DNA of 64,000 nt from Scalesia atractyloides (taxonomy: Eukaryota > Streptophyta > Magnoliopsida > Asterales > Asteraceae), in assembly GCA_947069175.1 (NCBI GenBank), contig CAMTDV010000009.1, positions 7,633,163-7,697,162 on the forward strand, given 5' to 3'. A program made the translations under genes and the position numbers. Below the pieces are notes generated by a model. That model was given only the letters and a program-made list of their open reading frames with translations. It did not search any database and was not told where the DNA came from. Position 1 is the stretch's first letter. Each line of letters starts with the position of its first letter. Below, piece after piece: positions 33,765 through 45,144 of the stretch.

Positions 33765-34840
33765 TTAAGGCAGAGTAAGTACAGGAGCATTGCTCAACTT
33801 ATGCTTAAGAATCTCAAAGGATTCTTGTTGCTTCGGACCCCAATTAAACTTGACAGTCTTGCGGGTTAAGGTAGTTAGAGGAGTGGCTATTCTTGAAAAG
33901 TTCTCAATGAACCTCCTATAATAACCGGCCAATCCTAGGAAACTACAGATTTCAGAAGGAGTCTTTGATGTTTCCCAATTCATGATAGCTTCAATCTTAG
34001 CTGGGTCAACTTGGATACCATGTTCGCTCACCACATTTCCTAAAACTGGACCTCTCTAAGCCAAAACTCGCACTTAGAGAACTTGGCATAAAGCTTTTCT
34101 TGTCTTAGGAGTTCTAGAATACACCTTAAATGTTTCTCATGATCTGCTTGACTACGAGAATAGATAAGGATGTCTTCTATGAAGACAATGACAAAATTAT
34201 CTAAGAATGGTTTGCAGACTCTATTCATAAGGTCCATGAATGTTGCTGGTGCATTAGTGAGTCCAAAAGGCATCACTAAGAACTCATAATGACCATATCT
34301 GGTTCTAAAAGTAGTTTTCGGGACGTCTTCACTTCTGACTTTCAGCTGATGGTATCCAGACCTTAAATCGATCTTTGAAAAGTAGCTAGCTCCCCGCGAC
34401 TGGTCGAATAAGTCGTTGATCCTGGGTAAAGGGTAACGGTTCTTGATCGTTACTTTATTCAACTCACGATAATCAACGCACAAACACATAGATCCGTCTT
34501 TCTTTTTTACAAACAATATAGGAGCTCCCCAAGGCGATGAGCTAGGCTATATGAAGCCTTTCTCCAAAAGCTCATATAGTTGGGTTCTTAGTTCCTTCAT
34601 TTCTGTAGGTGGTAATCGGTAAGGAGCCCTTGCAATTGGTGTAGCTCCAGGCAGGATATCAATCCTAAACTCCACTGGCCTATCTGGGGGTAAACCGGGA
34701 AATTCCTCAGGAAATACATCTACATATTCCAAGATAACTTTCAAGTCTTCTATATTTGGTTTGGGTTCGTTAATGGTTACTTGTGCCATGTATATGGCAC
34801 ATCCTTTCTTCAAACATCTTGAGGCTTTCTGAAGAGACAC
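33765..34840 (-). pseudogene. Tekay reverse transcriptase with FIED catalytic box
   Basis: Pieces at 34547-34840, 34040-34516 and 33765-34034 give a full-length RT in order: FPGLPPDRPVEFRID, FVKKKDGSMCLCVDYRELNK, FFSKIDLRSGYHQLK-type palm sequence, MPFGLTNAPATFMDLMN, and VFIEDILIYSRS. The last box is normally F/Y-I-D-D; the change to FIED alters a metal-binding Asp. QVDPAKIEAIMNW and GLAGYYRRFIENF close the thumb region. Stops or shifts separate the three pieces. Confidence 0.82.
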
Positions 34841-34954
34841 CTTTTCAGGTAATCTGTGGTGTTGATCTCCTAATATGGTAAGGGTTGCACCGGATGGGGA
34901 TACGATTTCGATGAGTTACTTATTGCACGCGATCCGGGCTTGGTTATGGGATAA

Positions 34955-35266
34955 TCAATCCATGCCTAAGACTACATCGAATCCTGCCAACTTCATTGGC
35001 AAAAGAGAGACTGAAATAGTTTGATTCTTTATGGATATAGAACATCCATCAAGAATGGTAGAAGCGGATTCTACGGTTCCATCGGCGAGTTCTACTTCAT
35101 AGATTACGTCTAAGGTTCTTATAGGCAAATTTAGAAACTCACAAAACTTATGACTTACGAAAGACTTATCAGCCCCGGAATCAAACAAGACTCTAGCAAA
35201 AATGTCACTAATGAGAAAAGTACCTGTTATGACATTGTTGTCGTTGACGGCTTCCCTAGCAGTCAT
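34955..35266 (-). pseudogene. Tekay aspartic protease
   Basis: The frame holds NNVITGTFLISDIFARVLFDSGADKSFVS, split here as GTFLISDIFARVLF and DSGADKSFVS, with a D-S-G triad in place of the more common D-T-G. Later it reads SLLPMKLAGFDVVLGMD, the second conserved protease block. The ORF is open across the domain and follows gag directly. Confidence 0.75.
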
Positions 35267-36450
35267 CTTGAAGGCTCGAGCATTTCCTTTCGTTGCCTTC
35301 CATTCTTGGCACCATCCTTGGTGGCCTTAGGGCAGTTGGTCTTTATGTGACCCTTCTCGCCACATCCAAAGCAAGATGCGTCCTTCAGATCCTTGCACTC
35401 CAAGGTCTTGTGCCCGATTCTCTTACAAATTCCACAAGGCTTAGCCTGTGGATCAAATCGACACTGACCCCCGTGTCTCTTCTTGCAAATCTTGCACGCG
35501 GGTCTATCATCGGACCGACCTTGGTTCCCTTTGAACCCAGACCTCTGCTTCTTCCTTTTAAACTTGTGGGATTTGTCCTCCTCCCTATTCCTTTTCCCCT
35601 CAGCATCATTCTTAACTAATCTTTTCCTCACTAGGTCTTGAGTAAGGGATAGTGCTAGGTCCACAACAGACCGGTAAGTGCTCGGTTTAGAAGCCTTGAC
35701 CATCCCCTTTATTTGTGGAGCAAGCCCATTAATGAAACGCGCAATGCGCTTTGGCTCTAGGGTAATCAGGTAGGGAACTAACCTCGACAGGGGGTTGTTA
35801 TCAGTGACAAACTTGCGGCAATCTAGATTATTCATAGAGAGAGTCAAGAAATCGGACTCTATCTTCTCCACCTCGTGGGGAGGGTAATATGTCTCTTTGA
35901 TCAAATTAACAAACTTTTTCCATCCCAAATTATACAGGGCTACCTTCACTGTAGACTGTACCATTGCCTTCCACCATATCAGGGTGTCGCCCTTGAAAGA
36001 CTGAGATACAAACTTCACCACATCATTTCTAGCACAGCCGCTAATATCCATAATGGTTTCCATCTCATCCAACCACCTAAGGCATTCTACCGCGCCTTTT
36101 TCACGTTAAAGTCTCGTGGCTTGCAGGAGACAAAGTATTTGTAGGTGCAACCATCTCTGACGGGACGGTCCCTCTCTCTATGCTCGTGTGACCCTTGGTC
36201 ATGTGTCCTTCTAGATTCGCTCCTTTTATTTGAAGAATGAACAAAGCTACTCTTCTTAGTTGAGGATCGCGGAGTAGATGCGGTTCTGGAGTTAGTAGCG
36301 CTGGTATCTTTTAGCTTCTCCAGGGCTTTGTCCATGGCCTTGCTTACAGCATCATCAATGCGAGCTTGGAATGCATCGTCGTTTACATTGATGTTTGCAT
36401 GGTCGTCATTCTCAGGGGTGACTATTGGCTCCTCCAGAGTCAGCCATCTT
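35263..36450 (-). pseudogene. gag: Tekay gag
   Basis: An N-terminal piece (36087-36335) ends in GCTYKYFVSCKPRDF, the start of the capsid-like domain. After a shift, 35263-36072 continues with GDTLIWWKAMVQ, PHEVEKIESDFLTL, RFINGLAPQIKGMV and a basic linker. Two CCHC knuckles, CGICKRIGHKTLEC and CFGCGEKGHIKTNC, follow near 35400. The upstream start is uncertain because a frame change near 36420 separates a MADSGG start from the rest. No intron is present at the GCTYK junction, unlike in the plus-strand relative. Confidence 0.8.
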
Positions 36451-37370
36451 GTAGATCTTGGTACTACACAGTTTAAAAGTCCATTAGTTGATCATTGCAA
36501 TTGATGACTCGTAGTGTATCATGGTATTCTTTAACCATTAAGGTACATTAAAGTACACGCTTCTTAATAAACTTGGCACAAAAGGCTTAGAATTTTAAAG
36601 AATCGTGAATGGTGTTTGGACATGAGATTTACGGCTTAAAGGCATTTCATCACTAACGGATGTTTGAATTTTCTTATTGTCATTGCATTTCTGACAAAAT
36701 GATATAAGATTGATCACTTACGATCGATGAGGTTTGGGCGTAGCCCAACTACCTCGATGACTAGTGTGGTTCCTCAAGTCACATTGCCAGGAAAGTCAAC
36801 ATCACTTAGATGTTACTAGGATTAATTGTCTTAAAATGGTTTTTATAATAAAGCCTAGGTTGTATTTATGATCATTTCAATAAGGTTTGGAGCGTGACTC
36901 ACTACCTTGGACAGGGAACCTTAAAGGTTACCACGTCCATGACTCTATTGGATGATTAGGTATGGCTCGTAAGCCATTCATCTCTGAGTGATAATAGGAA
37001 GTGTTCAACACTTCTAATGTACATTATGATCCTGTTAACCATTAGGCTTTGAGGTGGAACATAGTTCACCACCTCTGGATAGAAGGGATGCTCTTCCTTA
37101 GCTATCATGATAGAAGGTTATCAGTCCTTAACTTATCATAGTTTGCCAATTTATCATGGTCTATTGCCATTTGGCTATATAAACCATTAAGAAGATCTTT
37201 CAGAAATTTTAGCGGATTAATAAAAATATCGAGTAAAGTCGAGACGATCGCTTGAACAAAGGATATTTCTAGTACTTATATATCACATATAAAATTTTGA
37301 ATCCTTTCTCATTAAAATAAATAAGGGACTACATTAGGGCCTTAAACAGGTATTTTAATCAAACTAAGAT
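36451..37370 (-). other. Tekay region upstream of gag
   Basis: About 0.9 kb without a supported ORF or strong structure. It could be leader or intron between the extra ORF and gag. Confidence 0.4.
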
Positions 37371-37588
37371 TAACTAGTCCTCGCAGGGGCCTAACAAAAA
37401 TAACTAGTCCACGCAGGGACTGAAACGAAATACTTGTCCACTCAGGGACTAAAATGAAAATACTTGTCCACACATGGACTAAAATGAAAATACTTGTCCA
37501 TGCAGGGACTAAAATGAAAATACATGTCCACGCAGGGACTAAAAACCAAATACTTGTCCACGCAGGGACTAAAATAAAAATACTAATA
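37371..37588. repeat. 30-31 bp minisatellite in Tekay leader
   Basis: Seven copies of a unit built on ACTTGTCCACGCAGGGACTA followed by an A-rich spacer. Copies differ by single bases. Confidence 0.85.
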
Positions 37589-37597
37589 GCCTAATCC

Positions 37598-38720
37598 TTA
37601 CTCATCCTTCTTTCCTTTCCATATTTTTGTCAGCTTCTTGAAGGCCTTGAAGGTTTTCTTCTCCTTTTTCTCGGTTTGGCGCTGCATCTGCTCCACTCTT
37701 TCTAAGGCCTGATTAATGGCCTCTAGTTGTGGCGTTGATTGAGGTGTTTGCTGCAGCGGGGGTTGCGATTGAGACTGGGATGCAAAAGGGTATTGGTATC
37801 CATAGCCAGGATATGATGTAGTTGAGTATGGAAGAAAAGGTGTTGGGTTATAAGCATTATATGCGGCTGCTTCCAAATATGGATCGACAGACGGCGCCGA
37901 ATAGTCATAGTGTAAAGGTGTAGGTGTATGGTGGTATCTAAACGTATCTGGATAGGAAGGAATCGGGTTTCCTGGGCCCGGCGGTGATAGGTGAACAGTA
38001 GGTTCAATGGCTGGTGGTAGAGGTGGCAACTCTGCCACTGGTGATGTGTTTGAGGGTCCACCCATTTGCGGGTCCTCAAGGATAACAGGGTAAGTTTGAG
38101 GTATAGGTGGTTGCGAACCCATCCATTGCCCGGCACGTACTGACATACGTGCTCCACGCTTTTTCCTTGGAGGTGGTTCTTGTTGTTGTTATTGTTGTTG
38201 TTGTTGTTGTAGTTCCTCCACTTCCATTTGCACAGCTTCTTGAGGAGGTGATGGTGGCTTGGAAGAAAGAGGAGAAGGGGTATATTAAAACTTGTATTGG
38301 CTCCATCTTAAATCCCAATCATCGGGGCCTTCAAATGGTGATCCTGTGCGTGAAGGGGGACCACTTGACAGTTCATGGGATAGTCATACGATCCCAAGGG
38401 TGGCATCTCTGGATCTTCTTCCATGTGGGTGGGTGAGTCAACTGGTGGCGTTATAGATGGTGAACGCGCATAGTTGTTTGGGTTGGAGGCTTCTGTGTAA
38501 GGGCTGGGGCGATGAGAGTGATGCGAATGGTACGAATGGAAAGAGTAGTGTGAGTCTTGGGAGTTTGAATGTGGTGGAGAGTACTCGCGTGGAAGCGGGT
38601 ACCCAAACGGTCGCCATGATGACGAAGAATCTCCTGATCCTTCGTGTGGGTTTGGGCTCGGTACACGGGATGGTCCTTGCCCGGATGTCCCTCCTCTTAT
38701 CGAGCCTCCGCCTCTCCTAA
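37598..38720 (-). pseudogene. Proline-rich extra ORF upstream of Tekay gag
   Basis: The best frame is 37598-38146: a Pro/Tyr-rich region (PPLPPAIEPTVHLSPPGPGN and similar) and a basic end, KKTFKAFKKLTKIWKGKKDE. Further upstream, 38190-38220 contains a CAA repeat that would encode glutamines but holds a TAA. More Ser/His-rich pieces reach about 38720. I recognise no domain. A comparable ORF occupies the same place in the plus-strand Tekay element at 43333-44510. Confidence 0.5.
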
Positions 38721-38913
38721 TGCTACCACGGCATCATGGTGGCATTTTCCTGCTCCAATAACAAATTAGCAAACAAAGCAAAACAAAATAAAAATTTTAA
38801 TAATGGTTGGAGGAATCCTAAGTCGATGTCTAGACTTGGAAGCCTAAGGAATGTGCTATTGTGTATACTCGAGATTAAACACAAAAGGCTAGTGTTTAAT
38901 TCACTCGAACGTT

Positions 38914-38926
38914 GGCTCTGATACCA
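38914..38926 (-). other. Primer binding site of the Tekay element (tRNA-iMet)
   Basis: Minus strand TGGTATCAGAGCC, three bases from the 5' LTR. Confidence 0.9.
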
Positions 38927-38929
38927 ACC

Positions 38930-41900
38930 TGTCACACCCCGTATTTCCAACACAATCCCGGTGGGCCCGGGTGGGGAGTATTGTGACATAAGATTGGTAT
39001 CATCATGGTCAAACATATACAGCACAACGAAAGTCTTGAATATTAAATATTATTACAAACCGTAGAGTTTAAAAGTCTATAAAGTAAATACACGGTTTGC
39101 AATATTAGATCCACAGGCGGATCGAAAGTACGAAATTGATATTCTCCGACAGATTTTAGGCTTGACTAAGAACTTGCAAAATTCCCTACGTCGTTACCAA
39201 GCAGCTCCTAGCCTATTCCGTGCCGAAACTGTCACTTAGCCTGCTTGGAAAATACGTCAGTTTTCACTGGTAAATACATTTAACCGACTCATTTTGAAAA
39301 CATTTAAAATTTGTTTAGGTGCATTAAGCACGAAAATCTTTTATAACTTGGGACAATTCAAAATGATATTGTTTACAGTTTTACAGGTCTGTCAATACAT
39401 ATGGGGTCCGGTGCAGAAACCAAATAACCTGATTAACCGACACACCACTTAATAAAACCCACGGAGGAGCATAAAAATATATTTATTTAGCATTAGCATC
39501 TGTCAGGTGTATGCCTACACCCCGCGCTTAGGTCGTGGCCATTAGTAACTTCAATGAGCCAAGGATATCCAGGACACGGTCGAGTTAACCCCCAATGTTT
39601 AAGTTATCAGACAATACAGAATAAAACGGGTTATAAGATTTAGTAAATCACAATCCGATTAACATGATCCCATACCCGACCAAGCGGTAATATAATACCG
39701 TATCCCAAGCCCGTATAAGGAAAATAAGTTAAAGTATTTATCTGAGCTAGTTCTTCTAACGAATAGTAACTCAGCCGATAATCAAGAAGACAAATGCAAA
39801 GTATCGATCTACTGGGAGGCTTCTAGTCTGGATTGATGGTACTAATTAACCAATTAGAATGCTAACGGGTTTAGGTTGAGTAGTCGACTCGAACCGGTTA
39901 GCTTAAAGGATACGTAACGGAACGATACGCTAGATTAAGCGATGACCGGAAAGAATGTTGTTTAAACCCGACAAGTACTAGGACTTGTATATTTTGGGTA
40001 AACATATAACATTCTGGATTTTGATATAAAAATGATAAGGTTAGACCCGTTTCGGTGAATTTACGTAAACTAGTCACGTAGACTCAACCGTATGCATATA
40101 AGCGATATCGGGTAACCGGATGAGTCATATACAAGTTTCATGTGCCATTACACTTAACACATGTTATAATATCTGTAAGATACTAACATGTCTGCCCGTT
40201 ATAGTTTTAAAATCGAATTCAGCTTCAAAAGGGTAATTTAGTCATTTTACGATTCATAAAGAAAAATTGGTCGATTAATCTGATGTCATGGTCATATATT
40301 ATTTATAAAAATATTTATTTTATGATGTTACATCATTAAGATATCAAATATAGGTGTGGTTTATATTTGAAGACCAAACTATGCCCCGAAGGGTATTTTG
40401 GTCATTTCACACATAGATTTGAAGGCTTATTTAGAAATCTGAGCTTATAACTTGTTCCTGCTATAAAAATATTTAAAATAAGTTTTATAATTAGTAGGTA
40501 AGAAGTCTTGATGCTTAGATATGGTTTTAACACATACTATGCGTCGAAAAGGCGATAGAGTCGCTAAATGACGATTTAATCGATGTTTAAGGAAAATTAT
40601 AGTTTTGATCAGGTTTTATTTTCCAAATATTTTATTTAACACATAAAATCAGTTTGTGAAAGGTTTAGTTATGAAAATGTCTTTAAAACCCATTTTATGC
40701 ACCGTAAGGGCATTATCGTCATTATCGATACCATGCAAGAGCCTTTACATAAACTCAGTTTATAAACTGATTTAATTTCCCAAATAATTTTAATTATATG
40801 TTAACATCAGTAGATAAGGTGTTTTGTTGTAAGAGTTATGTTTAGAACATTTTATTTGCCGAAAAGGGCATTTTCGTCCTTTAAAAGCTTGATTTGCGAT
40901 ATTTAGGAAAAACTTATGTTATGACCAAAATAATGACATGCATGTAAGCCAAACAAGTCAACATATCAGTAGGTAACTTGTTTGCATGCTCGTTTATATT
41001 TTAAAACTCATTTTGCGCAAAAAAAGGGCGTATTAGTCATATTTAGCACATTGATGAAACTTGTGCATAACTCGGAATATGATTATGATCATGTAGTATG
41101 ACCTCAGAGGGTTATACTCCATTATAATAGGATCATAATGAAACTTATAATCGGCCTTGAAAGACACAAAAATTGGGTCAGAACTGAAAGTCAAAGTAGA
41201 AGTCAAACACCATGACGTTCGGTTGCGAACCGACCTTAGACATGGATTTGACGAGCCGGACATGTTCCCACATGTTCTTATAATTATTACCACATTATTA
41301 GAGTGAGAAAACAGATTTTATAACATGCACATCATCAGGTATGAATTTATTCCCAAATCTGACCCAGTTTGACTTTTTATGCATTAATTTGACTCGTCAA
41401 TTGGTTATACAAACGTGGTAATCAGGAAGTGCCCCTTTTGGGGATGATTACCTACCTTATTACAATCACGTAACCATGTTTGATTCGAACCATGGCTGGA
41501 CGATAAGGATTTAAGTTCAAAGTCAAAGATGTTTTACGACGAACTTGACTTTTAGCTTGAATGAGTAATAAACTGAAAGAGGAAGGTCAAGAACACTTAC
41601 ACAAGGTCCTTGCACGAAAATGAGATGAACTTGAAGGCCCTTGTAGCTCCAGAACTTGCAGAGATTGATGGGAGTGAATTCTAAAACATGCAAGTTCTTT
41701 CAATGGATGCATAAGACCCCATTTTATGGAGTTGGAGGTTGAAGGAGGTGGTTACAGGTGTTATGAGGGTTTGGCAGAAGGAAAAAAGTGTATAGGGTCG
41801 TGTAAAATGCAGAGGCAAGGTGGGAATTTGCGAGAACATTCAAGCTGCCACGTTTTTACACAATTCTGCCCTCTGCAGATCCCTTACGGACCATATGGCT

Positions 41901-42174
41901 ATATGGTTACGGTCCGTAAAGACCCTGATCGCCCATAGATTTAGGTTTGGTTACGGACCGTAACCATATATGGTTGCGGTCCGTAACCGCCTTTTAAAAG
42001 AATTCAAAATTTTGGGAAATTTGCCATTTTGATCCCTATACTTTACCACGCTGTCGTTCAGAGGTTTTAACTTAACATGATGGTGTTCTCGGTCCCTCTC
42101 GGTCGTCACTCGGCACAAGGATGAGCGGGACACGTGTTGGGGTTTGATTGGTTAGGATTTTACGAGGTGTTACA
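38930..42174 (-). repeat. 5' LTR of the minus-strand Tekay element
   Basis: 3245 bp, a near copy of the other LTR. It holds the same 159-bp periodic region (about 40215-41060) and a 40-bp near-perfect palindrome at 41949-41988. Confidence 0.9.
41949..41988. repeat. Near-perfect 40-bp palindrome in Tekay 5' LTR
   Basis: The left arm GGTTACGGACCGTAACCATA pairs with the right arm, except for one G-T position. It could form a cruciform or a stable RNA hairpin. Confidence 0.8.
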
Positions 42175-42179
42175 ATAAC
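42175..42179. repeat. Target site duplication ATAAC, right
   Basis: Matches 28639-28643, directly after the terminus GTGTTACA. Confidence 0.9.
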
Positions 42180-42960
42180 ACTCGGGGGAAATACATGTTA
42201 TGAAAAATGGTATGTTAGTTATGGGTTTAGATGATAACACGATCGATGCGTAAGTAGGATGATGACAATGATTACAATAGTAACCATTAGTCAGTTAGTG
42301 ACCAAGGTGCAAAAGGTGTAGATCTATTGAGCTTGCAGCACGCTCCACTCCTGGTTGTATACCCTGGGGTGCTTTTGTCGTCCAGATTAGAAAACAAAAG
42401 TGTTTCGGTTTGGTTATTTACTTATGGCACATAATGTCGGAGGGCTCGCTACCCACTGATAGATCCTTAAAATTCCATAATTTCTATTAACATACCTTGA
42501 TTTCAATATTGGATTATAATTATGACAACTTATTCAAATACAAAACCACATGAACTCGCTCAACTTTTGTTGATTTTTCAAATTACATGTATTTTAGGAA
42601 ATAAAGCATGAATGGTGATAGGCCTCAGAAGATTGGAATAGACGTAGCAACGATAGCCACTTTTGAAGGTTTGTCTCTTATATCCCAACTTCGTATGGGT
42701 ATATGGGAGCCAAAGCCTTGACATATTTCATGATGATAACAAACAATCTTTTGTGATGTAACTTAACCTTAATGTTGTTTTTGGATAACACAAGCAAACT
42801 TGTCAGAAACTTGGGAATTTACTTTTGAAACTTGTAAACTTTGATTTCAATTTTATGTATGGTCATGGCATCGTTGTTAAGTATTATTGTTTACACGATT
42901 GATTGCAATGATTACCTTTAAGTCACACGATTGCACTTCCGCTACAACCAGGGTATGACA
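42180..42960 (+). repeat. 3' portion of the 5' LTR of a plus-strand Tekay-like element
   Basis: It ends GGGTATGACA just before TGGTATCAGAG. The left part was separated by the minus-strand insertion and perhaps by the Tat element, so the LTR start is not identified. It resumes at ACTCGGGGGAAATAC. Confidence 0.65.
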
Positions 42961-42963
42961 GAT

Positions 42964-42974
42964 TGGTATCAGAG
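42964..42974 (+). other. Primer binding site of the plus-strand Tekay-like element
   Basis: TGGTATCAGAG matches the tRNA-iMet complement, but the next bases are TTT rather than CC. Confidence 0.75.
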
Positions 42975-43332
42975 TTTCGATTGTAGTGAACGGGGGACAA
43001 ACTTTTACTACGTTTGGTCTACAATCACCAAGGGGCTCTCACATGAAAACAAAGTCTATAACATTACAAAACCGTTTTCAAGAATATGACAAAAGTATTA
43101 CAAAATGTCACGATAACATGAGGATCTATCACACGAGCTCAATCATAGGGTAATGAACAAGAACTTATTCACGCTTAGCCTATAATAGATAGATATAAAA
43201 CATTAAGATTACACATGAAACAAAAAAAAACAAATTTGCATGAGGATTGGTGATTAAAATAAAATATATCATAGGTAACAATTAATTACTAACCCATATA
43301 TTTATGCATTGTGCAGATTATTTGCCAGGATC

Positions 43333-44510
43333 ATGTCTTCATCATCGAGCTCCGATGAGGATCCTATGGAGTCCGTGTCCGATGACGGATATGGCTCCGC
43401 CGCTGAGGCCATACCCCAGGAGGATGCAGTCTACCCCGAGGTCTCCGAAGACGAGGACCTCAACGACTACCAGCCTTTCGCACTACCCGATCATCATATG
43501 AAGGACGATCATGAGCACCCGCATGACATGGATGATGATGTTTTAGCCGTTCCATAGCCCCCGCATGATGTGGCCATTCATTGTCACCCTGAGGGAGAAC
43601 ACGTGGTTGTGCAGTTAGTCGCACCACTAGCCATTGTCCCACCCATCATCGATCTGGACGATGACGTCGTACCTGTTTTCCACGTCGACCACTTAGATGA
43701 TAAGCTAGGTGACGGAGAGGTTATAGATGAGATTGCTATTCTTGAGCTACCCCCGCCAGTCATACCCGTTATCGACCTATCTTCATCATCGTCGGATGAG
43801 GTTATAGATGAGCATCTATCTGATGATACCTCTTCAGCCGCTCCCATACCACCCTCTCCGATACATTCACCCCTACATCCCCACCCGTTCATGTCAGCCC
43901 GTTCATGCTATAGCTCCTACCCCCAGACCCGCTCCATACACCGGACCTCCATGATATTACTCATTGAGCGGTGTTCGACGCCCTTTCGTGCAGCCACCCC
44001 CACACTTTGCTGCTAGCTCCACATACCATCCCGTACACGACACATATGCTGCCGGATCCTCTCATTGGGCCGGATCCTCACCTCCTACTGCTCCACTACC
44101 CATGTATGCTACCCGTCCCACATCTCCTTCCCACCACATTTGTACTCGTATACCTCTAGCGGGCATGAGCCCACATGACCCATACCATCCCTCCCGTTCC
44201 TTTGGACGAGAGAGTGACATCCCATGACCTCCAGCTGTCTCTAGTCTTTCAGAGGATCTACGAGTTACAGACTCAGTGTGATACCCGTACCCCTACTAGT
44301 GCACCACCCCCACCACCATCATATCCTCCACCACCCCCACCATTATACCCACCACCATCTCCACCACCATTACCATCCTCACCACTACCGGCATCACCAC
44401 CCCTTTGTCCCTATCACCGTGAAGGGTGCCCATTTGAGGCACGTGTACGCGAGTTGGAGCGTATCCAGGCTGCCTTCGTTAGAAGCGTCTTCGGTCTAGA
44501 GGAGGAGTGA
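43333..44510 (+). pseudogene. Acidic/proline-rich extra ORF upstream of gag
   Basis: The start MSSSSSSDEDPMESVSDD is followed by a strongly acidic stretch to 43554, where a TAG interrupts. 43570-43890 continues with PIIDLDDDVVPVFHVDH and LGDGEVIDEI, then a Ser/Pro/His-rich part in changing frames. 44175-44510 ends with a long poly-proline tract and FEARVRELERIQAAFV, a possible coiled coil. Similar proteins are, from memory, common before gag in Asteraceae Tekay elements. Function unknown. Confidence 0.55.
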
Positions 44511-45144
44511 GCCTACCTTCGTAGTTTACTCCACAGGTCTCCATCTCCACCACCCCTGCCACCACAGTAGTGTAGTAGTATTAGCCCTTGGGGATCAGCC
44601 CCAACTTTTGTGGATCTTACTCAGACCAGAAGATCTAGATTTTGTAGACGACTGAAGACATGAAGATGCAATGGAGAAGAAAATTTTACTTTTGTATTGT
44701 ATTAACTTGTACTGACTGGGGCCATGTAACCCCAAGTCCTTTTGATTCTCCATGAATAAAATGTACCAAGTTGTCATTATGTATGAAAGTGTATTTTCTT
44801 TATTTTTCATTGTACTTCTTTTATGTTGTGGTTGATATTATTGTGATGTGGTGATATGTTGGTTGATATTGTTATGACATGATGATGTTGTGGGTGATGT
44901 TTATTTATTATGCCATGGTGAGTATGTACGCTTAGATATTACATGATGGTTGTGATGATTGGTTTGTTCTTGCATATTCACGATCGTGTGTTTTACGCCA
45001 TATATACAATTACCTACTTCATATCCGACGTGTTGCTTATATATATACTTGACAAAAAAATATACAATATTTTTTTATAATAATAAATATTCCTTTCATT
45101 ATTAAACAATCGTCTAATTACGATAAATATTCTACTAGAAGACG
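44511..45144 (+). other. AT-rich spacer between extra ORF and gag
   Basis: No ORF of note. It contains AT-rich runs near 45050-45125 and could be an intron or an internal leader for gag. Confidence 0.4.

Larger units (their letters stand above)
28644..42174 (-). mobile_element. Tekay-like Ty3/gypsy chromovirus, minus strand, decayed
   Basis: It is 13,531 bp with 3.24-kb LTRs, ATAAC duplications, a tRNA-iMet primer site and, read on the minus strand, an extra proline-rich ORF, gag, protease, RT, RNase H, integrase and a chromodomain remnant. Long LTRs, PBS type and chromodomain place it in the Tekay/Del branch. Most domains are broken, and the two LTRs differ at a few percent of sites by eye, so the insertion is of intermediate age. 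Confidence 0.85.

Noticed and set aside
37598..38157. Extra ORF as a host proline-rich protein gene
   Set aside because: It lies between the LTR and gag of a complete element and has a counterpart at the same place in another element.
43584..43892. Serine-rich minus-strand ORF opposite the acidic ORF
   Set aside because: Shadow of the plus-strand low-complexity coding sequence.
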